Made by a program: the position numbers and the translations under genes. The notes below the pieces were generated by a model that worked only from the letters and a program-made list of their open reading frames with translations, did not search any database and was not told the origin of the DNA. Positions 12,183-23,399 of a stretch of DNA of 64,000 nucleotides are shown here, in pieces (positions within the stretch are counted from its first letter, which is position 1; each line of letters begins with the position of its first letter). The stretch lies in NCBI RefSeq assembly GCF_002878395.1, contig NC_061115.1, positions 151,879,543-151,943,542 of the forward strand, in the 5' to 3' direction. The stretch is from Capsicum annuum. Taxonomy: Eukaryota; Streptophyta; Magnoliopsida; Solanales; Solanaceae.

Positions 12183-13260
12183 ATACCTCCCAAAAAACTA
12201 CGATTGAAGGAACGGGAAACATCTCTTACCACCGCCTATTTAGGAAGATCCCATGAACAAATATGTCTCTCACGCTAAATTTATAGTTGCTTTCACTACC
12301 TTAGATCACTCAGTAGCTACTCAGAACAATCAGCGAGTTGCTTTCTTGAACAATCTAGTGGAAAATACAGGTGCAGCTAGGATTCTGGATTTTACCCGAA
12401 TGAATCCTCGATTGTTTTTGAGATCCAAGTCTGAGAAAGATTTAAATGAGTTTCTTGATATGGTTCTGAAAGTGGCTTATGTTATGGGAGTCACTTTGAG
12501 TGATAGTGTAGAGTTGTTTGCATATCAGTTGCAGGATGTGGCTCAAACCTGGTGTAAGCAGTAGAAGAAGGATAGGGGTGTTGAGGCAAGGCCTGTAGAG
12601 TTAGAGGATTTTGCCATGGATTTCTTATACAGGTTATTACCTATAGATTTGAGGGAAGCAAAGGTAAAGAGGTTTATTAAATTAAATCAGGGTAATATGA
12701 GTGCGAAGGAATACTCGCTAAAGTTTAATAAATTGGCGAGGTATGCTCCATCATTATGGCTGATAATAGGTCTAGAATAAGTAAGTTTTTTTCTGGTGTA
12801 TCTGATAGTTTGGTCAAGTAATGTCAAACTGCTATATTGATTAAGTATATGAACCTATCTAGGCTTATGGTTCATGATCAGTAGATTGAGGAAGAAAATC
12901 TTAAGAAGAAAGAAGGAGAATAAGAAGGATAAAACAGGTAGGTTTAACATTTCACAACCGAGGTCAGATAGTGGTAACCATTCTCATTTCTATCTAAAAT
13001 TCTTATCTCCAGCTCCTTCGTCAACTAGTAAACTAGTGCCAAAGTTCAAGAATTATAGTACGGATAGATCACCAGGCTCTAAGTCATAGGGTAGCATGAA
13101 TAGTGGTAGTACTAATCTGCTTTGTGAAAAATATGGCAGGAATCATCAGGGTGGGTGTAAGGCTGGAAGTGATGTATGTTTTGGGTGCGGCAAGCCAGGC
13201 CATAGGGTTAGAGAGTGTCTAGTAGTCTCTCGGAGGGGAAAGTGTTTATGCCAATAGGGC
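12183..13260 (+). pseudogene. Element B gag remnant (capsid and zinc knuckle)
   Basis: The frame opens near 12183 with a decayed start (ACACCTCCC-like context, where related elements have ATGCCTCCC). The longest open piece is 12253-12564, covering the capsid start with MNPRLFLRSKSEKDLNEFLD and ending at a stop after TWCKQ. Capsid homology continues across frames (LEDFAMDFLYRLLP and NMSAKEYSLKFNKLARYAPS). The intact zinc knuckle CFGCGKPGHRVREC is at 13177-13218. In life, gag packages the element RNA in cytoplasmic particles. Stops near 12565 and 12778 break it. Confidence 0.82.
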
Positions 13261-13379
13261 TTCAACTCCAAAAGGGCACACAACTCAGCAGGGCACCACT
13301 TCTATTACAACTAGTGGTCAGCACCAGAATAGATTGTATGCACTCTAGTCCTAACAGAGTTAAGATACTTCTCCTAGTT

Positions 13380-14810
13380 ACGGGTACATTATAGGTCTTT
13401 CATCTTCATATTTATGCTTTATTAGATCTCAGATCTTCACTTTCCTCTGTAACTCCTTATATAGCCGTTAACTTTGGCATCCATCCTAAAACATTAGCAA
13501 AACCCTTCTCAGTGTCTACTCCAGTAGGTGTCTCTATTGTAATCAGTTAGGTATACATGGACTGGCCAGTCACAGTATCCCAAAAAGTCACCTCATTTGA
13601 ACTCGTAGAGTTAGAGATGACTAATTTTGATGCCATTCTTGGCAGGGATTAACTGCACTCATGTTATGACTCAGTTGATTGCCAAAATAGAGTCATTCAG
13701 TTTCAGTTTCCCAATTAACCAGTCATTAAATAGAGGGGTAGTAGTCCAGTGCTCTACAAAAAAATTATTTCATATCTTAAGAAAATAAAACTAATATTTA
13801 TGGGGTGCATGTACCATTTTGTTTGAGTCAAAGACTCTAGTTCTAAGACTCCTAGTCTTAAGGCAGTTTTAGTAGTAAAGGAATTTCCATATGTGTTCCC
13901 TGAAGATCTTCTCGGAGTTTCTCCTGAAAGGGAAATTGACTTTAGAATAGATACCCAACCTATCTCTATTCCACCTTATAGAATGGCTCCAGCTGAGCTT
14001 AAAGATTTGAAAGAATAGTTAAATGATATCTTAGATAAGGGATTCATCAGTCCCTGTCTTTCCCCATGAGGCCTCTAGTATTGTTTGTGCGTAAGAAAGA
14101 TAATTCTCTTAGAATGTACATTGATTACCGTCAGTTGAACAAAGTCAAGATAAGGAATAAGTATCCACTCCTCAGAATTGATGACTTGTTCAATCAAATT
14201 TAGGGTGCTAGTTATTTCTCTAAGATAGACCTCAAATCCGGCTATCATTGGCTTAGAGTAAGTGAATGTGACATTCTGAAGACAGCCTTCAGAACCTGGT
14301 ATGGTCACTTCAAATTCCTAGTTATGTCTTTTGGAGTAGTGAATTCCCCCCACAACTTTTATGGACTTGATAAACAGAGTGTTCAAGTAGTACCTGACAT
14401 GTTCCTCATAGTCTTCATTGATGATAATCTTCTCTATTGCTGTTGTGAGAATGATCATGCATACCATCTGAGATTCTCTTGCAGACTCTTAGAGCTCATC
14501 AGTTATTTCCTAAATTTAGTATGTGCAAATTTTGGCTAAGATCAGTATCTTTTCTTAGCCATATTATTACTAGTGATGGCTTTAGAGTTTACCCTTAAAA
14601 GACCAAAGCAGTAAGAAATTAGCCCAGACCTATCTCTCCATCGATAATAGGAGTTTCTTTGGTTTAGCTAGCTATTATAGATGGTTTGTTGAGGGGTTTT
14701 ATTCTATTACATCCCCATGTCTTAATTGACTCAGAAAAAAGTCATTTTTCAGTGGTCAGGCTCTTCTAAGAAGAGTTTTCAGGAGTTAAAGACTTGTCTC
14801 ACTTTATCGC
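13380..14810 (+). pseudogene. Element B protease and reverse transcriptase remnant
   Basis: The protease region shows SLSSVTPYIAVNFGIHP (13440-13490), then FDAILGRD followed by a stop where MDW is expected, and LHSCYDSVDCQNR (13625-13690). Reverse transcriptase starts near 13880 with [10 protein letters not shown]. It keeps [14 protein letters not shown] (about 13960) and the catalytic FIDD at about 14415 (LIVFIDDNLLYC). FFGLASYYRWFVEGF follows at about 14655-14700. The frame shifts at least twice. The order matches gypsy (PR-RT-RH-IN), not copia. Confidence 0.82.
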
Positions 14811-15495
14811 CAGTATGACTTTGCCAGATAGTTCAGATGAGTTACTAGTTTACTGTGATGCTTACAAAGTTGTTCTTGATTGTGAGTTGATGCAGAGGGG
14901 TAGGGTCAGATCCTATACCTCTAGATAGCATAAACCTTATGAAAAGAACTATCCTAACTATGATCTTGAGTTGGCAATTGTTGTGTTTTCTTTAAAGATA
15001 TGGAGGCATTACCTTTGTGGAGTTCATGTGGATATGTTCATGAATCACAATTGCTTGTAGTATATGTTCTCGCAGAAGGATTTGAATCGTCGTCAGAGAA
15101 GATGGCTTGAGTTGTTAAAAGATTATGATAGAAGTGTGTTGTGTCATTCGGGCAAGACCAATGTAGTGGCAGATGACCTTAGTAGATTGTATATGGGTAG
15201 CGTTTCTCATGTTAAGGAGGATAAGAAGAAGTTAGTCAGGGAGGTTCATGAGCTTGCTAGATTAGGTGTTCGGTTGGTTAATTTAGCTGAAGGTAGTATA
15301 TGGGTTCAGAATAGTTCAGAATCTTCATTGGTTGCTGAAGTAAAGGGAAAGCAATATAGGGATCCCAGTTTGATCAGGTTTAAGGAAATAGTTAGATATC
15401 AGAAAGTAGAAGTTTTCCAAGGAAGAGATGATGTGCTTCTTTGTCAGGGCAAGTTGTATGTTCCATGTGTTGATAGTTTGAGGAAGCGGATTTAG
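14811..15495 (+). pseudogene. Element B RNase H and spacer before integrase
   Basis: The RNase H fold is recognisable from LLVYCDA (about 14850) through YPNYDLELAIVVFSLKIWRHYL (about 14950-15015). LNRRQRRWLELLKDYD and HSGKTNVVADDLSRL (about 15085-15185) are typical of the gypsy RNase H end and connection domain. A long open stretch covers 15064-15495, the best preserved coding segment of element B, reading into the region before the integrase zinc-binding motif. Confidence 0.82.
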
Positions 15496-16775
15496 GTGGA
15501 AGCACATGGTATGTGATATTCCATTCATCCAGGAGCCACTGAGATATTCCATATCTTGTGGGAAATCTATTGTTGGGATATTATGAAGACAGATATTGCA
15601 AAGTTTGTGGCTAAGTGTTCAAATTGTCAGCAGGTAAAAGTTGAGCATCGGAGGCTTGGTGGTACATTACAGGAGTTCAGTATCCCCACTTGGAAGTGGG
15701 AATTAGTGAATATGGATTTTGTGATGGGTTTGCCATATACACATAGTTAGCACGATTTGATATAGGTCATTGTACAAAGAATGACCAAATCGCTCATTTC
15801 CTGCCAATTCATACTTCCTGCTTAACTAAGGATTATGCCAGACTCTATCTTATGGATTTGGTTAGGTTGCATGGGATTTTGTTGTCTATCATATTAGATA
15901 GAGTTACTTAGTCTATCTCTCACTTTTTGATGATTTTCAAAAGGGTCTTGCTACCCAAGGTCATCTCAGTACAAATTTACACCCTTAAATAGATGGTCAG
16001 GAAGAGAGGACCATTCAGACCTTAGAGGACATATAGAGAACATGTGTTATTGATTTTAAAAGTAGTTAGGATAACCACTTATTGTTGATTGAGTTTGACT
16101 ATAACAACAGTTATCAATCTAGTATTCAGATGGCTCTATTTAAGGCTCTTTATGAGAGGAGATGTAAGTCTCTTATTGGTTGGTTTGAAGCAGGTGAATT
16201 TTCTTTAGTCAGACTAGATTAAGTGGTTGAAGCCATGGAATAAGTTTAGTTGATTAGGGAGGCTGAAAAAAGCCCAAAGCTGTCAGAAATCTTACACAAA
16301 TAAAAGGAGAAGAGATCTTGAGTTTGAAGTTGGTGAGTTCGTCTATCTAAAAACTTCCCCCATGAATGGAGTGAAGAGATTTGGCAAGAAGGGGAAGCTT
16401 AATCTATGTTATGTTGGACCATATAATATCTTAAGTCATTTTGGGAAGGTAGCTTATGAGCTAGAGTTCCCGGTAGATTTAGTGTCAGTGCACCCAGTGT
16501 TCCGTGTTTTCCTACTGAAAAGTGTATTGGTGACTAGCAGTTGTTGTCCCATTAGAAAGCATGGATGTTCAAAATAGCCTTTCCTTTGAAGAAATCCCAA
16601 TTGAGATCCTTGATCATCAGATTCGTAGACTAAGGAACAAAGAAGTTTCCTTGGTAAAAGTTCTTGGGCGGAATCAGTTCGTTGGGAAATTCACTTAGGA
16701 AGTAGAAGCAGATATGCGAACCAAGTACCCTCATCTTTTCTCTGCAAACTTAGATTACGCTTAAGGTTATGATTT
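15496..16775 (+). pseudogene. Element B integrase with C-terminal chromodomain
   Basis: The zinc-binding region lies at about 15520-15640 (HPGATE, then KCSNCQQVK). The first core aspartate is in LVNMDFVMGLP at about 15705. The core decays through 15750-16050 with frameshifts. The C-terminal region (16090-16500) includes FGKKGKL and VHPVFRV. The chromodomain (about 16580-16740) reads EEIPIEILDHQIRRLRNKEVSLVKV, a stop where W is expected, then ADMRTKYPHLFS. Chromodomains of this class are thought to steer integration to marked heterochromatin, which fits the repeat-on-repeat nesting here. That last point is inference. Confidence 0.84.
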
Positions 16776-16974
16776 TTCTACGATTGACTCTTTTCCATTC
16801 TTAGTTTCATCTATGTAATCCATCTTAAGTTATTGCATACATTCAGTTTAGTTCATGTATCATGTTTTATACTCAATTATGTAATAATGTTTCCAGTCTT
16901 GCATATTCAATATATGATGTCAGCTATCTCAGTGCTTTCAGATAAACTAATGTCATTCGAGGATGAATATTTCC

Positions 16975-16984
16975 AAGGGGGAGA
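16975..16984 (+). other. Element B polypurine tract
   Basis: AAGGGGGAGA lies just before the 3' LTR start (TGTAATACTC at 16988). It is preceded at about 16957 by an ATTCGAGGATGAAT motif that recurs in decayed form at the element A 3' end (8190-8205) and, inverted, at the element C 3' LTR (32490-32520). This is the expected plus-strand primer site. Confidence 0.8.
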
Positions 16985-16987
16985 TAT

Positions 16988-19173
16988 TGTAATACTCAGT
17001 AATACTCTTAGCTCATTTCAGCTCTTAGTACATGCTTAAGGGGTCCAAAGGTTTGAAAATTCCACTAAGTATTGAACACTTATCTATTTTCAATACCCCT
17101 AAGCTTCACAAATTTTTAAATCTACCTTCCCGACCTCAAGATGTTAATTTTAAATCAATTCATGTTTAGAGAGGTCAAAAGTACATCTCGGGAGAGTTTC
17201 GAGACTTTTAGATGAGGTTTGGGGCATGTTTGGATGTACAAAATAGAAGGGTATCATGATGGGCCCGTGCTGCGTTGGCTGCTTGAACAAAATTGAGGGT
17301 CGTACACGTTGGCTACTTGACCCCACCAGGGGTCACGCCGCATTGGGATGGTGTCATCCACTTTTTCCTCATTATTTAAGGGTATTTATGTATTTTTCTC
17401 TCACCCAATTCATCTATAACACGAATTTAGGGACCCCAAGGAGCATTATTTGCCCTCTTTCCCATAAATTCTTTCAAGAAAAGCCCCTTTTTACCCAACA
17501 ACAATGCCTAACTCTTTTACATGAAATTAAGGATTCCCAGCTTCAAGTTTAAGAAAATCCTCAAGAATCTTCACGAATTTACTTAGTGAGATATGTGTGA
17601 CGTTCGTCCGTGGGTTACTTTCACCCATGGATTCAAAGAAGCCCTTTTTCATTTTAAATTACGAGTTTTCATTTACTAGTTGAAATATTATAATAAATCT
17701 CTTGTTAATTCAATTACAAGTTATGTTTATGAGTGTTTTCAAGTGGGATGAACCATTAAATATTTTGAATGCTGAAAACTCTACGTTAAAATCCCCAAGT
17801 TATGACTTTAAGTCTTGTAATCATGTTATTCTAGCATGCTTTACTCATTCCCATGCTTAAGTTCATGACTCTCATGTGTTTGATAAATTGCCTAACTTTT
17901 TGGGCTTTGAATACGATCCCCTATTTTGGTTTTAAAGCTTTTATATGGCATTGTTAGTACTTCAATTTAGTGCTTGTAGGTTGTGAACAACCGATACTTA
18001 CGTGCTTTATATAAATTTATCTTTCAAGTACACTGACAGTTAATTCATAAAAATTATCAGTACACTCAGACATTCATATTCATGATAAGAACTATCAGTT
18101 ATCTAATAGCATTCAGTTGAGTTTTGTTCAGTTCAGTACCAGTGTCAGTTCAGTTAGGAGTACGTTTTAGCACCGAGCAAACCTAGGGATGAGGGCTCAC
18201 CCGCTAGTTAGGACTGGGTCCTTAGTAGCAGTCCCTAAGTTCTAGAACTAAGTAGCCATTGTAGGATTATGAGATGTTACCCTCTAGTTTAGGACTGACA
18301 CTCTCTTATGGGTCACCCACCAGTTTAGGAATGACTCCCTAGTTCTTTGGAACATAAAATTAGTGGATCCATATAGCCAGTGCTAGTCTCTGTGGTTTGG
18401 TACTTACACCATTCCAACTAGGGTTACAAGTTGGATCCCAATTAGCTCATATTGGGGCATGTTGGTTAGATGATACCTCCCACAGTCTCAGTACAGTACT
18501 TCAGTGTAGTATCTATTCAGTTTTGATTGATCATGTGTACAAACCTTTTGTTATTTAGTTATATAGTTCATCGTGTTTCATATTTCACATTTATTGTATA
18601 TTACAGATTTATGCTTTGTCTTCCATTCTCAGATGTTATGATTTTCATGCTTTTATTTTCATATATCTTATGCCATTTAGTTTTCCTTATTTCATATGAA
18701 CAGTACCCCATGTATATCAGCCTAACCTCATCTCATATCCAGCACATTCAAAATACTGACCGCATAATCTTCTCTATGCTATGATGTCTTATATCATAGG
18801 TTTGGATGCACAGTTTCCCGACCGTACTTACATAGCCCAGCACTACTCAGCTGCACCAGTGGTGAGTCCTTATCCTTCGAGGACATATTATCCCTTTTTC
18901 AGTTATTCCAGTATGTTATTATGTTCAGTCAGTCAGATTAAGTTGGGGGTCTATCCCATAAACTTCTCAATCAATTTAGAGGCTTTGAGACATTTAGACA
19001 ATCCGATAGGCAAGCAGGCAGTTACTTTCAGTTTTTATCGAATGTTTTTTACTTATGATTGATTCATTATTTCAGTTTTTAGATTTATTTTTTACTTCTC
19101 AATTTATCATCTACGCATGTGTTATGTTCGTATTTTATTAAGTGCTTATAGCAGTTATCAACTCATAGGTTAG
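16988..19173 (+). repeat. Element B 3' LTR, right end truncated
   Basis: It is colinear with the 5' LTR from TGTAATACTC to about 19173 (GTTAGCTTGT). The word block is at about 17255-17350, with clearer copies of GTGCTGCGTTGGCTGCTTGA and GGGGTCACGCCGCATTGG. After 19173 the expected remaining 70 bp or so of LTR is absent. Confidence 0.83.
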
Positions 19174-20210
19174 CTTGTCGAGATATTATAAGTATGCTCT
19201 CTGAGGAGAGATTTTACCATCTCAATCTGATTGGAAGTATGGTTACCCTATGTGTGGTTGTCTACAAGGACATTGGTATGAGTGTCCAAACACCATCTCC
19301 CTTAATTATGCTAACTAAATTTATTGTTCTTCTTATGAATTTAATATACCATATAACAAGAAGACATAAGAGCAACGCATCGAATCCATTAGTTGTAACC
19401 CAAAGTTGCTAGCAATCTTGGATCGGGTAGATGCATCGGAGGAGGATATCAAATACATGTATAAGGAATGGAAAAGGGTCAAGGAAGAGCTAATGGAAAA
19501 AAAAAACAAAATCTTGAAACTATCACTACCTTTCACATTTCTCAAGAGGAGTTTTATCATGAAGAGAAACCAAGCTATAATGATGAGCTTGGTAGCAAAG
19601 ACCCCTCAATGACATCCCAATCACCCAACTCATATGAGGGAGGAGAAGCCCAAATAAAGGAAATGATTATAGAGTCATAAGAGGAAACAACACACATCGC
19701 TTATGAAGACTCCCTTCCATTTCGGGGTACGGATGCTAAGTTGGATGCAATTCCTAAATGAAGGAACGGACCCTATTCTAACAACTTTTAAACATTATGC
19801 CTATTGGATTGGACAAAAGTCTAACTACTCGAGATAATGAAGAAAGTTGGAGAGAAGGAACTCCATTATTATGTTTTAAAATTTGACATTCCAACAAAGC
19901 ATATGAATCCCCATACATCAACGTCCAAGGAACTCAACTCTCCAAGTCTAAGAATGTCCTATTGATACACACTCTTTTACCCAAGGCAAAAAATTGCAAA
20001 ATGGATGGAAAGTTGGGTAAAAGGTTCAAATTTTCAAAGTGGCATGATAGAAAATTCATCATCATGCCCTTAAATTATCCCAATGCGCCTCAAAGATGTA
20101 TTTATCAAATTGGGAAAGAAATTTAAATCTTCGAAGTGGAGACACAAACGAGGATCAAAAAGGCATCATGCTAAGATGATAAACTAAGTGCTCAATTGGA
20201 GAAAACCCGT
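19174..20210 (+). other. Unassigned sequence, probably retroelement-derived
   Basis: No intact gene. Two overlapping open frames at 19406-19680 give a charged, coiled-coil-like peptide (DASEEDIKYMYKEWKRVK). A degraded reading continues to about 20200 with HAMDGVKYP near its end, followed by non-coding sequence. This arrangement recalls the 3' end of non-chromodomain (Athila/Tat-like) gypsy elements, but I see no diagnostic domain. Confidence 0.3.
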
Positions 20211-21130
20211 CATGCCATGGACGGTGTCAAATATCCTTTTTTTATGTATGTTAGAGTAGAATTAATTTTTATTTTTGTTTTTGTGCATGCATAGCACATA
20301 GGATTTTTGTGCCAAGAGGAATTGTGGTTGACTTGGGAAGGGAACGTGTGAAATTGGAAACTTAGACTGAGCAGGAAATGCAGGAAACCTGGTTGTGTGG
20401 TCTCAGTTACCATGACCGTGGCCCATGTCATCATGATCATGGAGGCCATATGACCGCAATCGCGGAGCTAAGACCGCGACTGCAATCTAATTAGCTTAAA
20501 ATGACCAACCAATTCACACTTCCTCTTAATTTCTCTCTCAAATTCTCACTGAATTTTCTCTAACTTTGGGATTTTTGTGGCATCCCCAATAATCATTTCA
20601 ATAAACTTGAATCTCTATACATGATATGTAGTCCATACCTCCTTGATATGAACATAATTTCCTGCATAGAGACTGTAGTGTAGAATATGGCCTACAATAG
20701 TACTTTTAGTTACTAAAGACATGTGTAGTTTTAAATTTTACTGTGGTTGGTTGTTGTAGTTGGTGTACGCACAAATTGGGGAAGTATTAAGTACCCAAAA
20801 CTGTGCTTTAAGCTGCTTAAATTGTTTTGTACACCATGTGTTTGATTAAATACCCCTATGAATTCCATTATCAATTTCTTTGCATTTGGGGCTATGATCA
20901 CACATTTTAGGCTTAAATTCACTATTTAAAATATTGCTATGCCAAGTTAGAATGAGGGATTGTGATTAAAATTTAAATTCAAAAGATGTACAGAACCTCT
21001 CAAATTTGGTCTCAGGTACCTCAATCGTGGTCAACAGTCTGTGATCGCCATAATTGAGAGCATACTCTGACAGGAAGTAAAAATTCAACACAACCGTTGC
21101 TAACCCTAAAACCCTCCATAACACTACCAC
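20211..21130 (+). repeat. LTR-like or non-coding retroelement sequence with GACCGCGATCGCGG-type words
   Basis: No coding potential. Two places share a 'GGTCTCAG-TACC' lead-in followed by related words. At 20398-20487 they are ATGACCGTGG, ATGATCATGG, ATGACCGCAATCGCGG and AGACCGCGACTGC. At 21009-21057 they are CAATCGTGG and TGTGATCGCC. This looks like two decayed copies of one LTR or U3 segment. No LTR termini were identified. Confidence 0.4.
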
Positions 21131-21189
21131 ATGATCTTATATGCTTGCTGTAGCATATTTTTTATGTTATTGTATTAATATTGGCCTGA

Positions 21190-21888
21190 GTTGCATTGTT
21201 TACATATTCTAAGCTACCCAAAAATTGGAGATTTTAATGATACCAGATTCATGGTTGTAGAATGCAAACACCAGTATATTGCAGATTTCCATAAAACAAA
21301 GTTACTCCCTGAAAATGGTATCTACTTAGATAAGGTGGAAGAAAAGTTTCTAATATTTCATGCCAACTCACTACAACTCAATTAATGTGTTTTACCCCTG
21401 AACCTTGCTTATCTAATGAACAATGGGTGCATGAATTCTACTTAGTCCTCTACATTGTTTTACTCAAATACCCAGTAATGAAAATCTGGAGTAAATTGGT
21501 CATCTTTGGAGTGGAGAAAATTAATGCACTATAAGGTCTCCCAAATGCTGACATGGGGACACTTAGTGACAAGGGGTGTGAGCCAGGCACGTGGATGGCT
21601 GATGTATTATGCTATGGAAAAGAAGTACCATAGGACACCACTAAATAATTTATTTTGATGAACAACTTCAAGGCTCAAGCCTGGTTGTGGCTGAACATCA
21701 TCTGTAGTAGAGTCTCACCATGCACGAACATGACTATTGTTACAGTCCAGAGAGATCAGATGGTAACTGACATCATCTCTGGCATTGCTCTAAATGTAGG
21801 AGAGATTGCTCTCTTAGAGTTGCGGCACTTCAAGAACCAGGGAGGTACTCATCTTCTACTTCCTTACCTTATTGCTGAGATATGCTAG
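21190..21888 (+). pseudogene. Plant-transposon-protein-like remnant
   Basis: A degraded reading runs through several frames. IGDFNDTRFMVVECKHQYIA is near 21220. An 'EFY' motif with NEQWVHEFYLVLY is near 21415-21450. INALYGLPNADMG is near 21520. The last frame is open (21655-21888, 77 aa) and contains AQAWLWLNIICSRVSP, then INVGEIALL-like and LLLPYLIAEIC blocks. The arrangement (EFY, then LP, then W-x5-C-x-R-x-x-P, then N-V-G, then P-x-L-I-x-x-C) matches my memory of 'putative plant transposon protein' domains in repetitive DNA of Solanaceae. The biochemical role is unknown. A G-rich purine tract follows at once. Homology is from memory only. Confidence 0.5.
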
Positions 21889-21913
21889 AGGGGGGGAGGG
21901 GGGAGAGGAGGCT
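21888..21913 (+). other. G-rich polypurine tract
   Basis: An uninterrupted purine run dominated by G7 and G6 blocks follows directly on the stop of the plant-transposon-protein remnant. It could be the polypurine tract of that element or a G-quadruplex-prone stretch. No LTR start (TG...) with a matching partner was found right after it, so its role is open. Confidence 0.45.
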
Positions 21914-22179
21914 TATGATACAGATAATTGGGTATGCTTAAGCTCCCTCATTTGCCTAATAAAATTTAAATATAGAGGCACACTAGGATAGAGAAAAAAT
22001 AGAAGGATGCACTCGGGTAAATCAGTCCATGAGGACACAGAATCTTGCAGACCATTATCGGCCACTGCCTTTAATGATATATCTATTCAAGTGTAGGGTT
22101 AAAGAGTTGTTCTCTAGACTGCCTCTGGTACCAGGGGAGTACTCCACCGCTCATCATTCATATGTGGCACAATCAGATT

Positions 22180-23250
22180 ATAAAAGTGGGAAATAGTGAA
22201 ATGGATTTCATCACAGGGTTTCTTGTACAAGATATCAACATGATTCAATTTGGGTCATAGTTGATCGAATGACTAAATTAGCTTATTTCCTACCTATCAA
22301 GACTTTAGATACAGTGGAAGACTATGCCAGAATGTATATTATTGATTTATTAAGACTTCTTGGGATAACTTTATCCATCATCTCAGACAGAGAAACGTAA
22401 TTTAATTCACAGTTTTGGTAAACTTTTCTGAAAAGCCTTGGTATAAAAGTTAAGCTTAGTACTTCTTTAAAACTGCGGACTGATAAATATGTTGATTATA
22501 CGATTCATACATTAGAAGAAATGTTGATATCATTGTTTTAGACTTTAAAGGAAGTTGGGATTACCACCTAACTTTGATTGAGTTCGCTTAAAATAATAGT
22601 TATCATGATGGCATTTAGATGGCTCCATTTGAAGCACTGTACAGGTGTAGGTGCAGATCACCCATAAAATGGTTTGAGGTTAGTAAAGTGGCTTTGATTA
22701 GGTCATACTCTGTTCTTGAAGTAATGTAAAAGGTTCAGTTGATTCGTGAGAGACTCAAAACTACTCAGAGCCATTAGAAATTATATGCTGATATAGGAAG
22801 AAGAGAGCTCAAGTTTGAAGTAGGAGATAGGGTATTCTTTAAGGTGTTGCCTATGAAGGGTATTGTGAGATATGGAAAGAATGGAAAGTTGAGGCTTTGA
22901 TTTGTTGGACCCTATGAGATAATGAATCATATAGGAGAGGTAACTTATAATTGAACCTTTCATCAGAGTTTATTGCAGTTCACCCAGTGCTCTGTGTTTC
23001 AATGCTTAAGAAATGCATTGGAAATCCTCCCTTAGAGAGTGTTGGGATCAAGGATAATTTGTCGTATGAGGAGATTCCTTTGAAGATACTTGATAGGCAG
23101 GTATGAAGGTTAAGGAATAAGGAAGTAGCATTAGTAGAAGTTCTCTGGAGAAACCAATTGGTTGAAGGGTCCACTTGGGCAGCTGAAGAAGACATGATGA
23201 CCAAGTATCCTCATCTGTTTTCTTCCAACACAGCTCCTACCGAAGGTAAA
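22180..23250 (+). pseudogene. Gypsy integrase core to chromodomain fragment
   Basis: It joins abruptly at about 22180, inside the integrase core. KWEIVK and MDFITGFL (about 22200) correspond to the first catalytic aspartate block, as in element A. The C-terminal part reads MAPFEALYRCRCRSPIKWFEV (about 22618) and FEVGDRVFFKVLPMKGIVRYGKNGKL (about 22810-22895). The chromodomain lies at about 23040-23215, including EEIPLKILDRQV, LRNKEVALVEVLWRN, STWAAEEDMMTKYPHLFSS. It is close to element A in motif wording and likely the same family. No upstream RT and no attached 3' LTR in the expected orientation. Confidence 0.8.
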
Positions 23251-23276
23251 TAGTTATCTTCAGGATTTAAAGAAAT

Positions 23277-23370
23277 ATTGATCTTTTGATCTAAAGATAA
23301 GACATGAAATCCACAACTGTCTGATGTCTTAACATACTCTTTGATCTTATCTTTTGATCAAAAGATCAAT
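23277..23370. repeat. Small foldback (inverted repeat with 26-bp arms)
   Basis: The left arm 23277-23302 and right arm 23345-23370 are reverse complements with one mismatch in 26. The arms begin ATTGATCTTTTGATC and themselves contain the palindrome TTTTGATCAAAA. A second inner pair (AAGACAT near 23298, ATGTCTT near 23324) deepens the hairpin. The loop is about 40 bp. It may be a very short MITE or a hairpin in a retroelement 3' untranslated region. No convincing target duplication was seen. Confidence 0.7.
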
Positions 23371-23399
23371 CTTTTATTAAATCATGTTATAGAACATAT

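Larger units (their letters stand above)
9676..19173 (+). mobile_element. Element B: near-complete Ty3/gypsy chromovirus (Del/Tekay-like), decayed
   Basis: Two direct LTRs (9676-11969 and 16988-about 19173) flank an internal region with, in order, PBS, gag with zinc knuckle, protease, reverse transcriptase, RNase H, integrase, chromodomain and PPT. Both LTRs begin TGTAATA and stay colinear for about 2.2 kb. By eye they differ at roughly one base in six or seven, so the insertion is old. The 3' LTR loses similarity near 19173, about 70 bp short of the 5' LTR end, so the right terminus is truncated and no target-site duplication can be read. Stops and frameshifts rule out autonomous activity. 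Confidence 0.88.
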
